Source: Clostridia bacterium (GTDB taxonomy: Bacteria; Bacillota; Clostridia; Oscillospirales; CAG-272). From it: a stretch of DNA of 21,412 bases. Position 1 is the stretch's first letter, and each line of letters starts with the position of its first letter. Shown here piece after piece: positions 19,963 to 21,412 of the stretch. The stretch is taken from contig CAAGGQ010000138.1 of NCBI GenBank assembly GCA_900769475.1, positions 1 to 21,412 on the forward strand, written 5' to 3'. Made by a program: the position numbers and the translations under genes. The notes beneath the pieces are model-generated. The model searched no databases. It worked only from the letters and a program-made list of their open reading frames with translations, and was not told the DNA's origin.

Positions 19963-21018
19963 CTATAAATACTTTACGTAGGCCGAAAAAGCCGAGGGAA
20001 TGGCGTAATTTTGATGCAGATCATCGTTTTGCACCAAAAGCATCCCCGAGGTATCGTGCCAGCCGTCGAACTCGGGAGAGATGCGCACGGCGTAGGCGAT
20101 CATATGCCACTCGATGTGAGAAAAAATGTGCTTGGCATCCTCCAGCCGCCGGATCTGCAAAGGCTCAAAGCCAAGGGAACGGATCAGTGCGGGAAGCTCC
20201 TCTGAGGTCAGATGTCCCATTCGGTTGGGAAGCTCGTAAAGCCCCGCCAGAAGGCCCTTGGGAGGTCGCTTGCACAGCGCCGTGCGCTCCCCATCCTGCA
20301 GGATCAACACCGTTCGTGCCTCGATCCGTCGCGGTTTTTTGGCCGAACGCACCGGGATCTCATCCAGAGTCCCTTCTCGCCGTGCCACACATTGCTCCCG
20401 CAGAGGACAGACCTCACACCGCGCTTCTCCGTTGGGAACGCAGACCGTTGCTCCCAGCTCGATCAGACTTTGGGTAAAGTCTCCCGCATCCGCGGGCACC
20501 GAGAGCGCCAGACGCTCCCGCCAGCGACGCTTGGTATCGTCCTTGGTAATCTCTTCCCGAGAGCCCGTAAGGCGCGCCAGAACCCGAAGCACGTTGCCGT
20601 CGATGGCAGGAACACGCTCGTTAAAGGCAATGGAGGCAACGGCACCGGCAGTATATTCCCCGATTCCCGGGAGAGAAAGAAGCCCCTCGCAGGTGCGAGG
20701 CATCTCCCCATTGTGACATTCCATCACTACCCGTGCCGCTTTTTGCAGGTTGCGTGCCCGACTGTAGTAGCCCAATCCTTCCCAGAGCTTAAGAAGTCGC
20801 TCCTCGGGAAGCGCGGCCAGCGCCGCCACCGTGGGACATTCCGAGAGAAAGCGCGCGTAGTAGGGCTTGACCGCTTCCACCCGCGTTTGCTGAAGCATGA
20901 TCTCCGAGAGCCAAATGCAATAGGGATCCCGCGTGTGCCGCCAGGGCAGATCCCGCCGATTGGCCCGATACCAGACAAGAAGCCGCTCCACCGCAAAAGC
21001 ATCCAAAAATTGCTCCAT
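19963..21018 (-). CDS. mutY: A/G-specific adenine glycosylase
   Basis: 351 residues from the ATG at 21018, with GGGGGA 7 nt upstream; an in-frame ATG at 21039 is possible. MutY removes adenine mispaired with 8-oxoguanine in base excision repair. Key features are Glu39 in WLSEIMLQQT, the helix-hairpin-helix LPGIGEYTAGA (116-126), catalytic Asp140 in PAIDGNVLRVLAR, and a [4Fe-4S] cluster from C193, C201, C204 and C210. A C-terminal NUDIX-like domain (about 225-351, with LYELPNRMG and KHIFSHIEWHM) recognises 8-oxoG. The gene is monocistronic with its own promoter (21074-21101). The first cysteine gap is seven residues, as I recall from other Firmicute MutY proteins. Confidence 0.97.
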   Translation of the reverse strand: MEQFLDAFAVERLLVWYRANRRDLPWRHTRDPYCIWLSEIMLQQTRVEAVKPYYARFLSECPTVAALAALPEERLLKLWEGLGYYSRARNLQKAARVVMECHNGEMPRTCEGLLSLPGIGEYTAGAVASIAFNERVPAIDGNVLRVLARLTGSREEITKDDTKRRWRERLALSVPADAGDFTQSLIELGATVCVPNGEARCEVCPLREQCVARREGTLDEIPVRSAKKPRRIEARTVLILQDGERTALCKRPPKGLLAGLYELPNRMGHLTSEELPALIRSLGFEPLQIRRLEDAKHIFSHIEWHMIAYAVRISPEFDGWHDTSGMLLVQNDDLHQNYAIPSAFSAYVKYL

Positions 21019-21073
21019 CGTCGATTCCCCCTTCCCCATCCGGCACCGTAGGAATGCCGTAAATTCACATTTA

Positions 21074-21101
21074 AGTATATCACATTTTCGATTTTTGTCA
21101 A
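21074..21101 (-). promoter_or_regulatory. promoter of mutY
   Basis: Minus strand: TTGACA (21101-21096), a 16-nt spacer, TATACT (21079-21074), about 55 nt before the ATG. The -35 overlaps the stop region of the 31-codon ORF at 21098-21193. Confidence 0.7.
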
Positions 21102-21193
21102 CAGAAAAATACGAAGCAATGCCGAGACAAGAAACGAAAAATCCAACCGAACACATCCAATGCAACCGGAATCACAAATGATTTCAGTGTCAT
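21098..21193 (-). CDS. possible 31-aa hydrophobic small protein
   Basis: The ATG at 21193 is preceded by an unusually strong purine tract, GGAGGAGGAGG (21213-21203), whose nearest GGAGG is 9 nt from the start. The product MTLKSFVIPVALDVFGW, then IFRFLSRHCFVFFC, is hydrophobic enough for one membrane helix with two arginines. It ends at TGA 21100-21098, on top of the mutY -35 box. No clear promoter lies upstream, and the length allows chance occurrence. If real, it could be a small membrane peptide or type I toxin-like protein; no antisense RNA was identified. Confidence 0.3.
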   Translation of the reverse strand: MTLKSFVIPVALDVFGWIFRFLSRHCFVFFC

Positions 21194-21282
21194 AAATGAG
21201 AGCCTCCTCCTCCCGTTTGTGGAACGAAAGAAAAAGATATCAGAAAAAAGAAAAAATAAGCGAAGATTTTTTCAAAAAGGAC

Positions 21283-21311
21283 TTGACAAAGAAAGAAAGA
21301 TGTGCTATAAT
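21283..21311 (+). promoter_or_regulatory. consensus promoter of tRNA-Pro
   Basis: TTGACA (21283-21288), a 17-nt spacer, TATAAT (21306-21311): a perfect consensus ending 25 nt before the tRNA, as expected for a highly expressed stable RNA. Confidence 0.85.
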
Positions 21312-21336
21312 ATCAAGGTCGCAGAAAAGCGATGAT

Positions 21337-21412
21337 CTGGGTGTGGCGCAGCTGGTAGCGCGCTACCTTGGGGTGGTAGAGGCCGCAAGTTCAAGTCTTG
21401 TCACTCAGACCA
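21337..21412 (+). tRNA. tRNA-Pro, anticodon GGG
   Basis: The 76-nt cloverleaf ends with encoded CCA at the window edge. The acceptor stem is CTGGGTG (21337-21343) with CACTCAG before the discriminator A, one G-U pair. The anticodon stem CTACC/GGTAG encloses loop TTGGGGT, giving anticodon GGG (decodes CCC and CCU). The T arm is GCAAG-TTCAAGT-CTTGT. More tRNA or rRNA genes could follow outside the window. Confidence 0.95.

Noticed and set aside
1..21412. CRISPR array
   Set aside because: No regularly spaced direct repeats of 24-40 nt with unique spacers were seen, and no cas genes.

Overview
The window looks like a chromosomal segment of a Gram-positive Firmicute, most likely an uncultured Clostridia/Oscillospirales-type gut bacterium. 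The reasons are strong GGAGG-type ribosome sites, SigA-like promoters nearly all with 17-nt spacers, short U-run terminators, and typical Firmicute families: WYL and XRE regulators, a YegS/DgkB-type lipid kinase, a GlpK that keeps the HPr-phosphorylated histidine, and InlB-like surface repeats. No 16S rRNA or ribosomal gene is present, so the taxonomy is inference.

Positions 1 to about 5390 look like the right part of an integrated mobile element whose left end lies outside the window. Base composition and codon use differ visibly from the more GC-rich remainder. It carries a small ORF pair split by an in-frame TAG, a Cro/CI-type repressor with a divergent, operator-containing promoter pair, a 91-aa coiled protein, a SprT-like zinc metalloprotease and a resolvase/invertase-type serine recombinase. 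Then follows a separate cassette. A WYL-domain regulator is divergent from a promoter whose transcript would start at the first base of a long RNA stem, run into a UUCG-capped terminator, and only then reach a polytopic membrane protein with a DnaJ-like CxxCxGxG zinc finger. This is the best candidate for an undescribed system, possibly a WYL-controlled defence or stress cassette. A short orphan coding fragment at 5402-5509 may be a gene interrupted at the element's right edge.

Positions 5500-8515 are host DNA. Two copies of a GTAGGGGCG-bounded palindromic intergenic repeat are each followed by a terminator with the same GGACACATC stem. They flank an XRE regulator with a helical C-terminal region. 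Next come a sugar phosphate isomerase/epimerase-type TIM barrel and a zinc-ribbon single-pass membrane protein, probably co-transcribed.

Positions 8514-15047 (minus strand) form a two-gene operon. The first gene encodes a 908-aa acidic membrane protein with an uncharacterised central domain and a C-terminal domain resembling ribosomal protein uL15. The second encodes a 1263-aa secreted surface protein with InlB-like repeats, a C-terminal membrane bundle and an acidic cytoplasmic tail. The shared design (membrane bundle plus long acidic tail) suggests that they work together at the envelope.

From 15347 to the end there is a second XRE/helical regulator, then a minus-strand operon of lipid kinase, a 241-aa coiled-coil protein and glycerol kinase, which together suggest glycerol/glycerolipid metabolism. 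After that come mutY (A/G-specific adenine glycosylase) and a possible 31-aa hydrophobic peptide. The window ends with a complete tRNA-Pro(GGG) behind a perfect consensus promoter.
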